A DNA stretch of 8,113 nt from CAZAXU01 sp964489245 (GCA_964489245.1 CAZAXU010000061.1:1-8113); one strand, 5' to 3'; positions 1 through 7,081 are shown, counted from the first letter of the stretch. The notes: generated by a model from the sequence alone, not told the origin. Made by a program: numbers and translations.

Positions 1-9
1 TTTCTAACA

Positions 10-951
10 TCACTTCACTTTTCCCACAATCTTATAGTTTTTAAAACCCCATAATCTGGTTTTAAAAATATGATTTTCAAACCATGAAATCACGCGATAT
101 TTCAAACGATCATGTTTATGATTGAGTCGTTTTCCTGAATATTGCAATTGATCTTTCCAATGAAAATCGTCGATCCATTCTTTCATAACGGCAGGGTGTT
201 CTCCCTTAAATTCCGTCAGCAAGTTCAAGGGACCGTAATAAAAAGTATCATCTCCGCGGTTGACCATTTCGGGTCTGAATTTTCCAAAAAAAGTTTCCTC
301 GTTACTTTTGGCTTTTTTTCTCATCATATGTGGCGGACGAACATATCCGTAATGAAAAATTTCCGCAGGAAGTTGGATGACATTGAGTTTTTTTCCTCCT
401 TTTTGATGATAGGCTTCAAATGAGTGGTCAAAGGTTTCGAATTTCCTGAAAGATTGGGCGTCTTTCCAAGAATGGATTTTTGAATCGTTCCGCACAATTC
501 TGATTTCTTTCGGATACCAAACATGGCTTCTGTGATAATGCCGATAGTCTCCCCAAAAATGTTTGTACTTAAACAAAAAACCTTCTACTTTTTTGTTATC
601 GAGATATTTTTTACACGCATTTTTCACAACGGGGAGCCATTTTTCATGCATGGCTTCGTCACTTTGAATATAAAACAACCAATCTCCCGAGCAAGCTTCT
701 TTGGCAACATCGGTTTGTTGGGCATATATGGTATTCCAAGGATATTTATCAGGTTCCCATTTCACATATACAATCTTGATTTTGTCAGAGTCAATGCTTT
801 TAAGAAGTTCCTCTGTTTTGTCATCTGCATCTCCTTTGTCAAGGGCAATAACAAACTCATCTACAATGGGCAGAATAGATTCAATGGATTGTTTGATGGG
901 GAAGTAAAGTTTCTGTGCATTCTTTGCAAAAGTGAATCCGCTTATTTTCAT
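10..951 (-). CDS. Glycosyltransferase-like protein (GT-A / family 2 type)
   Basis: Complete 313-residue ORF with an ATG start. The N-terminus (MKISGFTFAKN, then an IVDEFVIALDKGDADDKT segment at about 29-46) resembles the opening strand and nucleotide-binding region of GT-A glycosyltransferases. DWLFYIQSDEA at 90-100 looks like the strand ending in a DxD-type metal and sugar-nucleotide site, here as S-D-E. There is no signal peptide or clear membrane helix; the C-terminal 50 residues are basic and aromatic-rich, suggesting a cytoplasmic protein that touches the membrane face. It probably transfers a sugar to a glycan or lipid acceptor, but donor and acceptor cannot be read from sequence. It starts 5 bases after the DUF4834 stop, with an A-rich AAAAGAA leader, so the two are probably co-transcribed. 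The fold-level call is fairly secure; the substrate is unknown. Confidence 0.82.
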   Translation of the reverse strand: MKISGFTFAKNAQKLYFPIKQSIESILPIVDEFVIALDKGDADDKTEELLKSIDSDKIKIVYVKWEPDKYPWNTIYAQQTDVAKEACSGDWLFYIQSDEAMHEKWLPVVKNACKKYLDNKKVEGFLFKYKHFWGDYRHYHRSHVWYPKEIRIVRNDSKIHSWKDAQSFRKFETFDHSFEAYHQKGGKKLNVIQLPAEIFHYGYVRPPHMMRKKAKSNEETFFGKFRPEMVNRGDDTFYYGPLNLLTEFKGEHPAVMKEWIDDFHWKDQLQYSGKRLNHKHDRLKYRVISWFENHIFKTRLWGFKNYKIVGKVK

Positions 952-956
952 TTCTT

Positions 957-1226
957 TTAGTCTATTTCTTCAAAATCAACATAATCTCCTTCTTTGTTCT
1001 TTGTTTTGGTTTTTGGCTTATCAACCGGTTTCTTTTCAATATAGGTTTCTCCTTTTTTCCGATCGGGTTGTTCTTCTCTGTAGTAAGGATTGTTGAATTG
1101 TTCTTCGAAGTTTTTTGCTGCTTTTTCCATCATTTTTTTTGCCAAACGCGGCGCCAATAATCTCATGATGAACTTGAAAGCATAATAGAAAATTATGATG
1201 AATGCTATCGTTTTTAATAATCCCAT
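957..1226 (-). CDS. DUF4834 family small membrane-anchored protein
   Basis: This 89-residue protein has one N-terminal hydrophobic helix (about residues 5-22) with an aromatic YYAFKF segment. A basic amphipathic stretch (APRLAKKMMEKAAKNFEEQF, about 25-44) follows, then a charged, probably disordered region, and a conserved-looking acidic end, GDYVDFEEID. This pattern matches the Bacteroidota family DUF4834 as I remember it, including the ET-I-KKP segment in the middle. The function is unknown. By the positive-inside rule the tail should be cytoplasmic. It is the first gene of a two-gene unit with the glycosyltransferase and is divergent from recF; families of this type are often found near recF in this phylum. 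A Bacteroidota-type -7 element lies 20 bases upstream of the start. Confidence 0.85.
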   Translation of the reverse strand: MGLLKTIAFIIIFYYAFKFIMRLLAPRLAKKMMEKAAKNFEEQFNNPYYREEQPDRKKGETYIEKKPVDKPKTKTKNKEGDYVDFEEID

Positions 1227-1246
1227 AAATCAGATATATTTTTATG

Positions 1247-1254
1247 CAAAGATA
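1247..1254 (-). promoter_or_regulatory. -7 promoter element for the DUF4834-glycosyltransferase unit
   Basis: On the minus strand this reads TATCTTTG, a full match to the Bacteroidota TAnnTTTG -7 consensus, ending 20 bases before the DUF4834 ATG. No clear TTTG is seen at the expected -33 distance, so only the -7 half is well supported. Confidence 0.45.
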
Positions 1255-1271
1255 GTTTTTTAATATAAAAC

Positions 1272-1302
1272 TTGGATAAAATTTTAGGATTGTTTAACTT
1301 TA
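1272..1302 (+). promoter_or_regulatory. Probable recF promoter (-33 TTG, -7 TAACTTTA)
   Basis: TTG at 1272-1274 and TAACTTTA at 1295-1302 (one mismatch to TAnnTTTG) are separated by 20 bases, the usual spacing for the Bacteroidota primary sigma factor. The element ends 19 bases before the recF ATG. It lies back to back with the opposite-strand -7 at 1247-1254. Confidence 0.5.
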
Positions 1303-1321
1303 GATTTTATTTTATGACCGA

Positions 1322-2401
1322 ATGTTTTTAAAAGAATTAAAATTATATAACTTCAAAAATTTTGAAGAAACCCGATTTGAGTTTGATCAAAAAATCAATT
1401 GTTTTGTAGGGAACAACGGAGTGGGAAAAACCAATGTGCTCGATGCCATTTATTTTTTGTCTTTCGGACGTTCTTATTTCAACAATAATATCCGCCAGAT
1501 TTTGAAGTTTGAAGAAAATGCTTTTAGTGTTCGCGGCAAGTTTGATGTTCAGGGAAAAACAGAAGATATTTTGGTGAGTTATCAGATTGACAAAAAGAAA
1601 ACCATTAAAAGAAACAACAAGATATATGACAAACTTTCCGACCATATCGGGCTGATTCCTTTGGTGATGATTTCTCCTTATGATCGTGACCTGATTTCGG
1701 AGAGTGGAGAAACGCGCCGCAGGTTTGTAGATAAAATCATTTCTCAAGCCGATGCTTCTTATCTGTCTGATCTGATTGCCTATCAGAAGAACTTGGCACA
1801 GCGAAATTCACTGTTAAAATATTTTTTTGCCAATCATAAATTTGATGCTGATACAATTGCTGTATATAATGAGCAATTGCATAAATTCGGGATGAATATT
1901 TATCAAAAAAGGCGTGATTTTATTCGAGAGTTTTCCGGTTATCTCGAAGAAAGATATGATGTGCTCTCGGCGGGAAAAGAAAAAGTGGATATTTCTTATT
2001 ATTCCGAGCTTGAAGTGAAGCCCCTGATTGATTTATTGCATGAAAATATTCAGAAAGACAGAATGTTGCAACATACATCAAAAGGAATTCACCGCGATGA
2101 TTTTTTGTTTGAAATCAATGAAAAACCGATTAAAAAATTTGGCAGTCAAGGACAGCAAAAAACTTTTTTGATTGCCCTGCGCTTGGCGGAATTTGAATTT
2201 TTAAAAAAACAATCCAACAAAATGCCGATTCTTTTGTTTGATGATATTTTTGATAAACTGGATGAACTTCGTGTGGCGCAAATTGTCAATATGGTTAACG
2301 ATAAATCTTTCGGACAGATTTTTATCTCGGATACACACGCTGCAAGAACCGAGAATTTGGTCAAACAGATACACCAATCTTATAAGATATTTGAGCTATA
2401 A
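1322..2401 (+). CDS. recF: DNA replication and repair protein RecF
   Basis: This 359-residue SMC/ABC-type ATPase, with RecO and RecR, loads RecA at single-strand gaps and stalled forks in the cytoplasm. The expected parts are present: the N-terminal KELKLYNFKNF strand; Walker A GNNGVGKTN at 30-38; the RecF-specific IHRDDF at 256-261; the ABC signature around SQGQQ at 275-279; Walker B ILLFDDIFDKLD at 303-314 with the aspartate pair at 307-308; and the SDTH switch-histidine region at 336-339. Length is typical (about 350-370). The ATG at 1322 gives the canonical short N-terminus before the first strand. An out-of-frame ATG at 1314 opens only a five-codon ORF. The gene is alone on its strand here, divergent from DUF4834 and convergent with groEL. 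No dnaA or dnaN is adjacent, as is usual in Bacteroidota. Confidence 0.98.
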   Translation: MFLKELKLYNFKNFEETRFEFDQKINCFVGNNGVGKTNVLDAIYFLSFGRSYFNNNIRQILKFEENAFSVRGKFDVQGKTEDILVSYQIDKKKTIKRNNKIYDKLSDHIGLIPLVMISPYDRDLISESGETRRRFVDKIISQADASYLSDLIAYQKNLAQRNSLLKYFFANHKFDADTIAVYNEQLHKFGMNIYQKRRDFIREFSGYLEERYDVLSAGKEKVDISYYSELEVKPLIDLLHENIQKDRMLQHTSKGIHRDDFLFEINEKPIKKFGSQGQQKTFLIALRLAEFEFLKKQSNKMPILLFDDIFDKLDELRVAQIVNMVNDKSFGQIFISDTHAARTENLVKQIHQSYKIFEL

Positions 2402-2437
2402 AAAAAATCGCCTGAAATTTTTCAGGCGATTTTTTTT
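2400..2437. terminator. Bidirectional terminator between recF and groEL
   Basis: Perfect inverted repeat with 17-bp arms (AAAAAAAATCGCCTGAA and its complement) around an ATTT loop. The stem core is TCGCCTGAA, and an A tract on one side with a T tract on the other makes it a rho-independent terminator on both strands. It begins inside the recF stop codon (TAA at 2399-2401) and ends 23 bases beyond the groEL stop, serving both convergent genes. Confidence 0.93.
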
Positions 2438-2460
2438 CGGTATTTTTTTGTTGGCTTGTT

Positions 2461-4092
2461 TTACATCATTGGCATTCCGCCGCCACCCATTGGAGGCATT
2501 GGTGCAGGATTGTCTTCTTTGATGTTGGTGATAGCCACTTCTGTGGTCAGAATCATTCCTGAAACAGATGCGGCATTTTCAAGCGCCACACGAGTCACTT
2601 TTTTAGGATCGATAATACCCGCTTTCAGCATATTGGTATATTCATCTCTTTTGGCATCATAGCCAAAGTCTTTGTCTCCGTCAATCACTTTTGCAACCAC
2701 CACAGAGCCTTCTTTGCCTGCATTATTGACAATTTGTCTCAGCGGTTCTTCAATGGCTCTCTCAATAATTTTTATTCCGGTTTCCTCGTCTTTGTTTTCG
2801 GTCTTGATTTTTTTCAATATTTTCTTGGTTCTGACAAGTGCCACACCGCCACCTGAAATGATTCCTTCTTCAACGGCGGCTCTTGTTGCATTCAAAGCAT
2901 CATCAACACGGTCTTTTTTCTCTTTCAGTTCCACTTCACTGGGTGCTCCGACATATAAAACAGCTACACCTCCGGCAAGTTTTGCCAACCTTTCTTGTAG
3001 TTTTTCCTTGTCATATTCAGAAGTGGTGGTTTCAATTTGCGCTTTGATTTGATGCACACGCGCATCCACATCTTTTTTATTTCCCGCACCGTTGACAATT
3101 GTAGTGTTGTCTTTGTCAATAGTGATTTTGTCTGCTTGTCCGAGCATCTCGATATCGGCGTTTTCCAAAGTGAAACCTCTTTCTTCCGAAATCACGGTTC
3201 CACCCGTAAGAACAGCAATATCATCAAGCATTGCTTTTCTTCTGTCTCCGAATCCGGGGGCTTTTACTGCCGCAATTTTCAAAGTTCCTCTGAGTTTATT
3301 AACGACCAATGTTGCCAAAGCTTCACTTTCCACATCTTCGGCAATAATCAGTAGCGGGCGTCCGCTTTGAGCGGATTTTTCCAAAATGGGAAGAAGATCT
3401 TTCATGGAAGAAACCTTTTTGTCTACAAGGAGAATGTATGGTTTTTCCAATTCCACTTCCATTTTTTCATGTTTGGTGATAAAGTATGGAGAAAGATATC
3501 CTCGGTCAAACTGCATTCCTTCAACCACATCAACATAGGTTTCCATTCCTTTGGCTTCTTCAACGGTGATGACACCGTCTTTGCCTACTTTTTGGAATGC
3601 CTGAGCAATCAATTTTCCGATTTCTTCATCGTTATTGGCGGAAATGCTGGCAACTTGTTTGATTTTTTCGTTGTCATTTCCAACGGCAACCGTTTGTTTC
3701 TCCAAGTCTTTGACAATGGCTTTTGTTGCTTTGTCAATACCGGCTTTCAAATCCATCGGATTGGCTCCGGCAGCCACATTTTTTAATCCTTCTCTAATAA
3801 TGGCTTGTGCCAATACCGTAGCGGTGGTTGTTCCGTCTCCGGCGAGGTCATTGGTTTTTGAAGCTACTTCTTTCACCATTTGTGCACCCATATTTTCCAA
3901 CGGGTCTTCCAGTTCGATTTCTTTTGCCACCGTGACACCGTCTTTGGTCACTTGTGGTCCTCCAAAAGATTTTTCAATGGTTACGTTTCTTCCTCTAGGT
4001 CCTAAGGTTACTTTAACGGCGTCAGCCAATGCGTCAACACCTTTCTTGAGTGCGTCTCTTGCTTCGACGTCAAATTGAATACTTTTTGCCAT
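2461..4092 (-). CDS. groL: Chaperonin GroEL (Hsp60)
   Basis: This 543-residue, full-length chaperonin subunit forms the double-ring ATP-driven cytosolic folding chamber. Key sites sit at Escherichia coli numbering: the ATP-site loop GDGTTTAT at 86-93 with D87, the catalytic D398 (RVDDAL), and the family signature AAVEEGIISGGG at 405-416. The apical-domain residues that bind substrate and GroES are kept: Y199, Y203, F204, L234, L237, L259, V263 and V264. The C-terminal tail is Gly/Met/Pro-rich (PMPPMGGGGMPMM) in place of strict GGM repeats. The ATG opens the standard MAKSIQFD and is preceded by an A-rich leader with no clear Shine-Dalgarno. Oddly, no groES lies upstream; secG is the next gene. 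It shares a terminator with recF. No CIRCE operator is visible. Confidence 0.99.
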   Translation of the reverse strand: MAKSIQFDVEARDALKKGVDALADAVKVTLGPRGRNVTIEKSFGGPQVTKDGVTVAKEIELEDPLENMGAQMVKEVASKTNDLAGDGTTTATVLAQAIIREGLKNVAAGANPMDLKAGIDKATKAIVKDLEKQTVAVGNDNEKIKQVASISANNDEEIGKLIAQAFQKVGKDGVITVEEAKGMETYVDVVEGMQFDRGYLSPYFITKHEKMEVELEKPYILLVDKKVSSMKDLLPILEKSAQSGRPLLIIAEDVESEALATLVVNKLRGTLKIAAVKAPGFGDRRKAMLDDIAVLTGGTVISEERGFTLENADIEMLGQADKITIDKDNTTIVNGAGNKKDVDARVHQIKAQIETTTSEYDKEKLQERLAKLAGGVAVLYVGAPSEVELKEKKDRVDDALNATRAAVEEGIISGGGVALVRTKKILKKIKTENKDEETGIKIIERAIEEPLRQIVNNAGKEGSVVVAKVIDGDKDFGYDAKRDEYTNMLKAGIIDPKKVTRVALENAASVSGMILTTEVAITNIKEDNPAPMPPMGGGGMPMM

Positions 4093-4145
4093 AGTTTTTA
4101 TATTTTTTGTTTTTTATTCTTGTTTTAACTCAATCCGTTTTTTTA

Positions 4146-4174
4146 CAGAAATTATGCCATACGGGATTTGGCAA
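4146..4174 (-). promoter_or_regulatory. Candidate groEL promoter/operator with TGCCA-N9-TGGCA inverted repeat
   Basis: Between the secG terminator and groEL the minus strand carries TTGCCA, then TGGCATAATTTCTG. TTG and TAATTTCT could be a weak -33/-7 pair with a 17-base spacer, shorter than usual. The arms TGCCA and TGGCA form an inverted repeat with a 9-base spacer, the same spacing as a CIRCE element but a different sequence. Because a strong terminator lies just upstream, groEL needs a promoter in this 86-bp stretch; which bases form it is uncertain. Confidence 0.35.
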
Positions 4175-4178
4175 GTCG

Positions 4179-4227
4179 ATGATAAAAAAAAGTGCCAAGA
4201 TGTCACATCCGGCACTTTTTTTATCAT
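4179..4227 (-). terminator. Terminator after secG
   Basis: Long hairpin: ATGATA, an A tract and GTGCC pair with GGCAC, a T tract and TATCAT. The stem continues as GATG/CATC around a TGA loop after a small internal mismatch. On the minus strand it starts 10 bases after the secG stop and ends in eight T residues, so it should end the four-gene operon and insulate groEL. It is nearly symmetric and could also work on the plus strand, where no gene needs it. Confidence 0.88.
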
Positions 4228-4237
4228 ATGATAATGT

Positions 4238-4600
4238 TTATTTGCTGTCGCCTTTAGGCTGTTCTGTTCCTGAAGGGAGCAATGGATTCGGAGCAGTTTT
4301 ACTGTCGTCTTGTAAAGGTGCATTTTTTTCAATTGCATCCTTGATTTTAGAACTTGTCGGAGCGGTTGATTTAATGATAACCGAGTTAGAGATTAAAATC
4401 AACACAATCAACAAAGAAAACAAAGTCCAAGTGGCTTTATCCAGAAAATCTGTTGTTTGTTTGACACCGCCCAGCATATTTCCGCCGCCGCCGCCGAAAT
4501 TAGAATCCAAACCGCCTCCTTTCGGGTTTTGAACCATAATGACTAATATCAACAAAAATGCAACAACTGCTATTAATAATACAAAAATGTATAGACTCAT
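4238..4600 (-). CDS. secG: Preprotein translocase subunit SecG
   Basis: This 120-residue inner-membrane protein is the accessory third subunit of the SecYEG channel and aids SecA-driven export. It has the family layout: TM helix 1 at about 3-22, the conserved VQNPKGGGL turn at 23-31 leading into a Gly-rich cytoplasmic loop (NFGGGGGNMLGG), then TTDFLDKATW and TM helix 2 at about 57-75. A polar tail with many Ser, Pro and Lys residues follows, as is common in Bacteroidota SecG. The ATG lies 7 bases after the stop of the TPR gene, so it is the last gene of the operon and is followed at once by a hairpin terminator. Confidence 0.96.
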   Translation of the reverse strand: MSLYIFVLLIAVVAFLLILVIMVQNPKGGGLDSNFGGGGGNMLGGVKQTTDFLDKATWTLFSLLIVLILISNSVIIKSTAPTSSKIKDAIEKNAPLQDDSKTAPNPLLPSGTEQPKGDSK

Positions 4601-4607
4601 GATATAT

Positions 4608-5339
4608 TTATTTTATCTTTTGTTTTAATTCGGAAATTCGATTTGCAAAATAACCACTTTTTTTTGGATATTTCAAACTTAATATCTTAAAAGCTTGAAT
4701 GGCTTTTTCATATTTTTCTTGTTTGACATATAAATTGGCTAGTGTTTCGGTCATCAAGGTTTGTCGCTCTTCTACGCTTTTTTCTATGTTTTCAGCAGGT
4801 TTTATATGTTGATTTTTGACAGGAGTTATTTTGGGATTGTTGATTAAAAATTTTTCTATAACATCCAAATTTTTCAATCGAGATCTTTGTTTGTTGTGCT
4901 TATATCGATGCATCCACTCCAAATAGCTTAGTTTTTCATCGGAAAGCGGCTTTTTTGGAGGACGCAATTTTTTGCTTGAACCGGATTTTTCAGATTTTTG
5001 TTTTTTGAGTTTATTTGTATTGGTGTCAGAAAAATATTTGTCTGCTCCTGTTTTGATTTCATAGGCGGGATGCATAACATCTGCAGCGCTGTTATATGCA
5101 TTTTTTTGTCCCTCGATAAAATCAAAGAGAACGCTTCGATCCGTAATGTGAACGGCTGCATTTGACAAATTTGTTTTTGAGATTAATTTTTCTCGTTTGA
5201 GATATTTCAGCCGTATGCTTAAAGCCGATTGAAAATAAGGATAGCGTTCAAGTATTTTTGATAGTTTTTTGAACTGTTCGGAGTTGATTTTTTCCGGATG
5301 CTGCAGAAGATATGTGAATTCAGATGTTTTCATCACCAT
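4608..5339 (-). CDS. TPR-containing protein of the lptE-secG operon
   Basis: This 243-residue protein has no signal peptide or membrane helix. The N-terminal domain (FTYLLQHPEKI, then LERYPYFQSAL at 30-40 and ITDRSVLFDFI at 65-75) matches a Bacteroidota-specific protein I recognise from this gene order but cannot name. A Lys/Ser-rich linker follows at about 97-131, then LSYLEWMHRYK (137-147) and IEKFLINNPKI (161-171). A single C-terminal TPR-like unit covers about 196-226 (ETLANLYVKQEKYEKAIQAF). The function is unknown; a cytoplasmic scaffold or adaptor role is inferred. The ATG at 5339 overlaps the end of lptE by 7 bases. A second ATG at 5333 forms a TGATG junction with the lptE stop and may be the real start through translational coupling. 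Confidence 0.82.
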   Translation of the reverse strand: MVMKTSEFTYLLQHPEKINSEQFKKLSKILERYPYFQSALSIRLKYLKREKLISKTNLSNAAVHITDRSVLFDFIEGQKNAYNSAADVMHPAYEIKTGADKYFSDTNTNKLKKQKSEKSGSSKKLRPPKKPLSDEKLSYLEWMHRYKHNKQRSRLKNLDVIEKFLINNPKITPVKNQHIKPAENIEKSVEERQTLMTETLANLYVKQEKYEKAIQAFKILSLKYPKKSGYFANRISELKQKIK

Positions 5340-5836
5340 TTTGCTAAGGTCTCGTTAAAAATATCTTGTATAATTCTGTCAAAAATTTCTTTATGAGCGG
5401 CATCTTGAATATCGGTCAGGTTTTGGTTGGCAGAATAGTCATAATAATGAGAAAAAGTTCTTGAGAAATCGTCGTCTTCGTTCTTATTATTTGTATAAGA
5501 AACTTTTATTCCGATGGTCAGGCGACTCATCGATGCGGTTTGGTTGGCAGAGGCTGCAATCGGTTGTGTGCCGTATTCGCTGATTTCCATTTCATAGACT
5601 AAATCACCGTTTTTTCTGACTTCGGATAAATTGGTGAGTCGTGTGATTTTTTCAATCAGTTGATTTCTAAAGTCTTCATTTATTCCGGGAACAACAATGG
5701 GGGCGTTGTTGGAGACATAAGGCACCTCAAAAGTTTGAACATCTTTTGAAATATTAATGCCTGAAAACGAATAGTTCATTTTGCATGAAAGCAACAACAC
5801 TAAAACCAGTGATATGTAAGCGGTTCTTTTAAACAT
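5333..5836 (-). CDS. lptE: LPS assembly lipoprotein LptE
   Basis: Outer-membrane lipoprotein that forms the plug of the LptD barrel and helps insert lipopolysaccharide into the outer leaflet. From the ATG at 5836 it has 167 residues. A lipoprotein signal peptide (MFKRTAYISLVLVLLLSC) ends in lipobox LLSC with the lipidated Cys at residue 18, then CKMNYSFSGINI and a mature domain with VQTFEVPYVSNNAPIV, the Bacteroidota LptE pattern. Reading can extend to a TTG at 5848 (171 residues). I prefer the ATG because it gives a cleaner signal peptide and because the TTG lies within a TATATTTG promoter-like motif. It follows the sigma-54 activator by 27 bases and overlaps the TPR gene start. No lptD is in the window. 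Confidence 0.92.
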   Translation of the reverse strand: MFKRTAYISLVLVLLLSCKMNYSFSGINISKDVQTFEVPYVSNNAPIVVPGINEDFRNQLIEKITRLTNLSEVRKNGDLVYEMEISEYGTQPIAASANQTASMSRLTIGIKVSYTNNKNEDDDFSRTFSHYYDYSANQNLTDIQDAAHKEIFDRIIQDIFNETLAKW

Positions 5837-5845
5837 TCTCAAGGA

Positions 5846-5853
5846 CAAATATA
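5846..5853 (-). promoter_or_regulatory. Possible internal -7 element before lptE
   Basis: Minus strand TATATTTG, a full match to TAnnTTTG, 9 bases before the lptE ATG. No TTTG lies at the right -33 distance; the nearest is only 13 bases upstream. A transcript from here would be almost leaderless. Such a short match in AT-rich DNA may be chance. Confidence 0.2.
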
Positions 5854-5863
5854 CGTTAAAATA

Positions 5864-7081
5864 CTACAAATTGAATTCTTTAATTTTTCGATATAAAGTG
5901 CGTTCGGAAATACCCAATTCTTTGGCGGCATTTCTTCTTTTTCCGTTGTGTTTTTCCAGCGCTTTTTTAATCAATTCTATCTCTTTTTCTTGCAACGAGA
6001 GGCTTTCATCTTCTCTTCTGACCTCGATGACTTGGGTTTCACCTTCTGAGAAATCCGATTTGTTTTCTGATGGGTTATAGATAATCTCGACATCGGCAGG
6101 TTCATTTTGTTGCGTTTCGTTTTCTAAGAATTTTCTGCTTCTGTGATTTTGTCGGTTGTAGTCCAAGCTCAGGTCTTTTTTCAACGATTCAATTTCTTTT
6201 TTCATGTCAAAAATTAATTTGTAGATAATTTCTCTGTCCTTATTGAAATTGAAATTGGCTTCTTCAGAAAGCACTACAGAAGGCAACTGATGTTTATAAT
6301 CGGGCAGATGTTTTTTTAAAATTTTTCCGTCGATTGCTCTGCTTTCTTCCAAGATTGAAATTTGCTCGGTTAAATTTCTGAGTTGACGAATATTTCCGGG
6401 CCAGTTATAATTATTCAAAATTTCGATGGCATCCGGGGTGAGACGAATGGCGGGAATGCCATATTTTTGTGCAAAATCAGATGCGAATTTTCGAAACAAC
6501 AAATGGATATCTTCCTTTCTTTTTCGTAGGGGCGGCAAAGTGATTTCTATGGTGTTCAGTCTGTAATATAAATCTTCCCTGAATTTGCCTTGTTCTATGA
6601 GTTTGAGCAAATTTTTGTTGGTTGCCGCAACAATACGAACATCTGTTTTTTGCACTTTAGACGAGCCTACTTTGATGAATTCTCCGTTTTCCAATACGCG
6701 CAATAAACGAACTTGAGTGGTCAGCGGCAGTTCTCCTACTTCATCCAGAAAGAGCGTGCCTCCGTTGGCTTCTTCAAAATATCCTTTTCGTTGTGCTGTT
6801 GCGCCTGTGAAAGAGCCCTTTTCATGCCCGAAAAGTTCGCTGTCTATGGTTCCTTCCGGAATTGCTCCACAGTTTACGGTGAAATAGGCTCCGTGTTTTC
6901 TGTGTGAATTCTGATGTATAATTTTAGGGATAACTTCTTTTCCAACACCACTCTCTCCGGTGACCAAAACAGAGATATCGGTTGGGGCAACACGCAAGGC
7001 TTTATCTAAGGAACGATTGAGTTTAGAATCATTTCCGATGATTCCGTGTCGTTGTTTTATGTTTTGTAAAATGTCAGACAT
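5864..7081 (-). CDS. Sigma-54-dependent transcriptional activator, NtrC/Fis type, without receiver domain
   Basis: This 405-residue bacterial enhancer-binding protein remodels RNA polymerase carrying sigma-54 through ATP hydrolysis. A short N-terminus of about 12 residues leads into the AAA+ domain: Walker A GESGVGKE at 43-49, the sigma-54 contact loop GSFTGA at 89-94 (Ser in place of the usual Ala), Walker B TLFLDE at 109-114, arginine-finger region FREDLYYRLN at 167-176 and sensor II WPGNIRQLRN at 227-236. A charged, probably coiled linker (about 281-305) and a disordered acidic stretch follow. The C-terminal Fis-type helix-turn-helix (about 365-403) ends in AAKELGISERTLYRKIKEF. With no receiver, GAF or PAS domain, its activity is probably set by its level or a partner. 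It is the first gene of the operon with lptE, the TPR gene and secG. Its targets are unknown. Confidence 0.96.
   Translation of the reverse strand: MSDILQNIKQRHGIIGNDSKLNRSLDKALRVAPTDISVLVTGESGVGKEVIPKIIHQNSHRKHGAYFTVNCGAIPEGTIDSELFGHEKGSFTGATAQRKGYFEEANGGTLFLDEVGELPLTTQVRLLRVLENGEFIKVGSSKVQKTDVRIVAATNKNLLKLIEQGKFREDLYYRLNTIEITLPPLRKRKEDIHLLFRKFASDFAQKYGIPAIRLTPDAIEILNNYNWPGNIRQLRNLTEQISILEESRAIDGKILKKHLPDYKHQLPSVVLSEEANFNFNKDREIIYKLIFDMKKEIESLKKDLSLDYNRQNHRSRKFLENETQQNEPADVEIIYNPSENKSDFSEGETQVIEVRREDESLSLQEKEIELIKKALEKHNGKRRNAAKELGISERTLYRKIKEFNL

Noticed and set aside
523..960. A 145-codon plus-strand frame opposite the glycosyltransferase.
   Set aside because: It is Phe/Ile-rich and antisense to a better-supported gene, with no promoter or family resemblance.
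1314..1331. Five-codon ORF overlapping the recF start.
   Set aside because: Too short, with no ribosome-binding signal; probably chance.
2672..4078. Several long open frames on the plus strand opposite groEL (up to 147 codons).
   Set aside because: They are antisense shadows of a highly conserved gene, with low-complexity Ser/Phe-rich translations, no leaders and no recognisable domains.
4179..4227. Possible CIRCE (HrcA) operator, because the hairpin contains GGCAC and GTGCC arms before groEL.
   Set aside because: It does not match TTAGCACTC-N9-GAGTGCTAA; its long A and T tracts and position just after secG fit a terminator.
4114..4338. A 74-codon minus-strand frame spanning the secG end and the secG-groEL gap, considered as a GroES remnant.
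   Set aside because: It runs through the terminator, overlaps secG in another frame and contains no GroES motifs.
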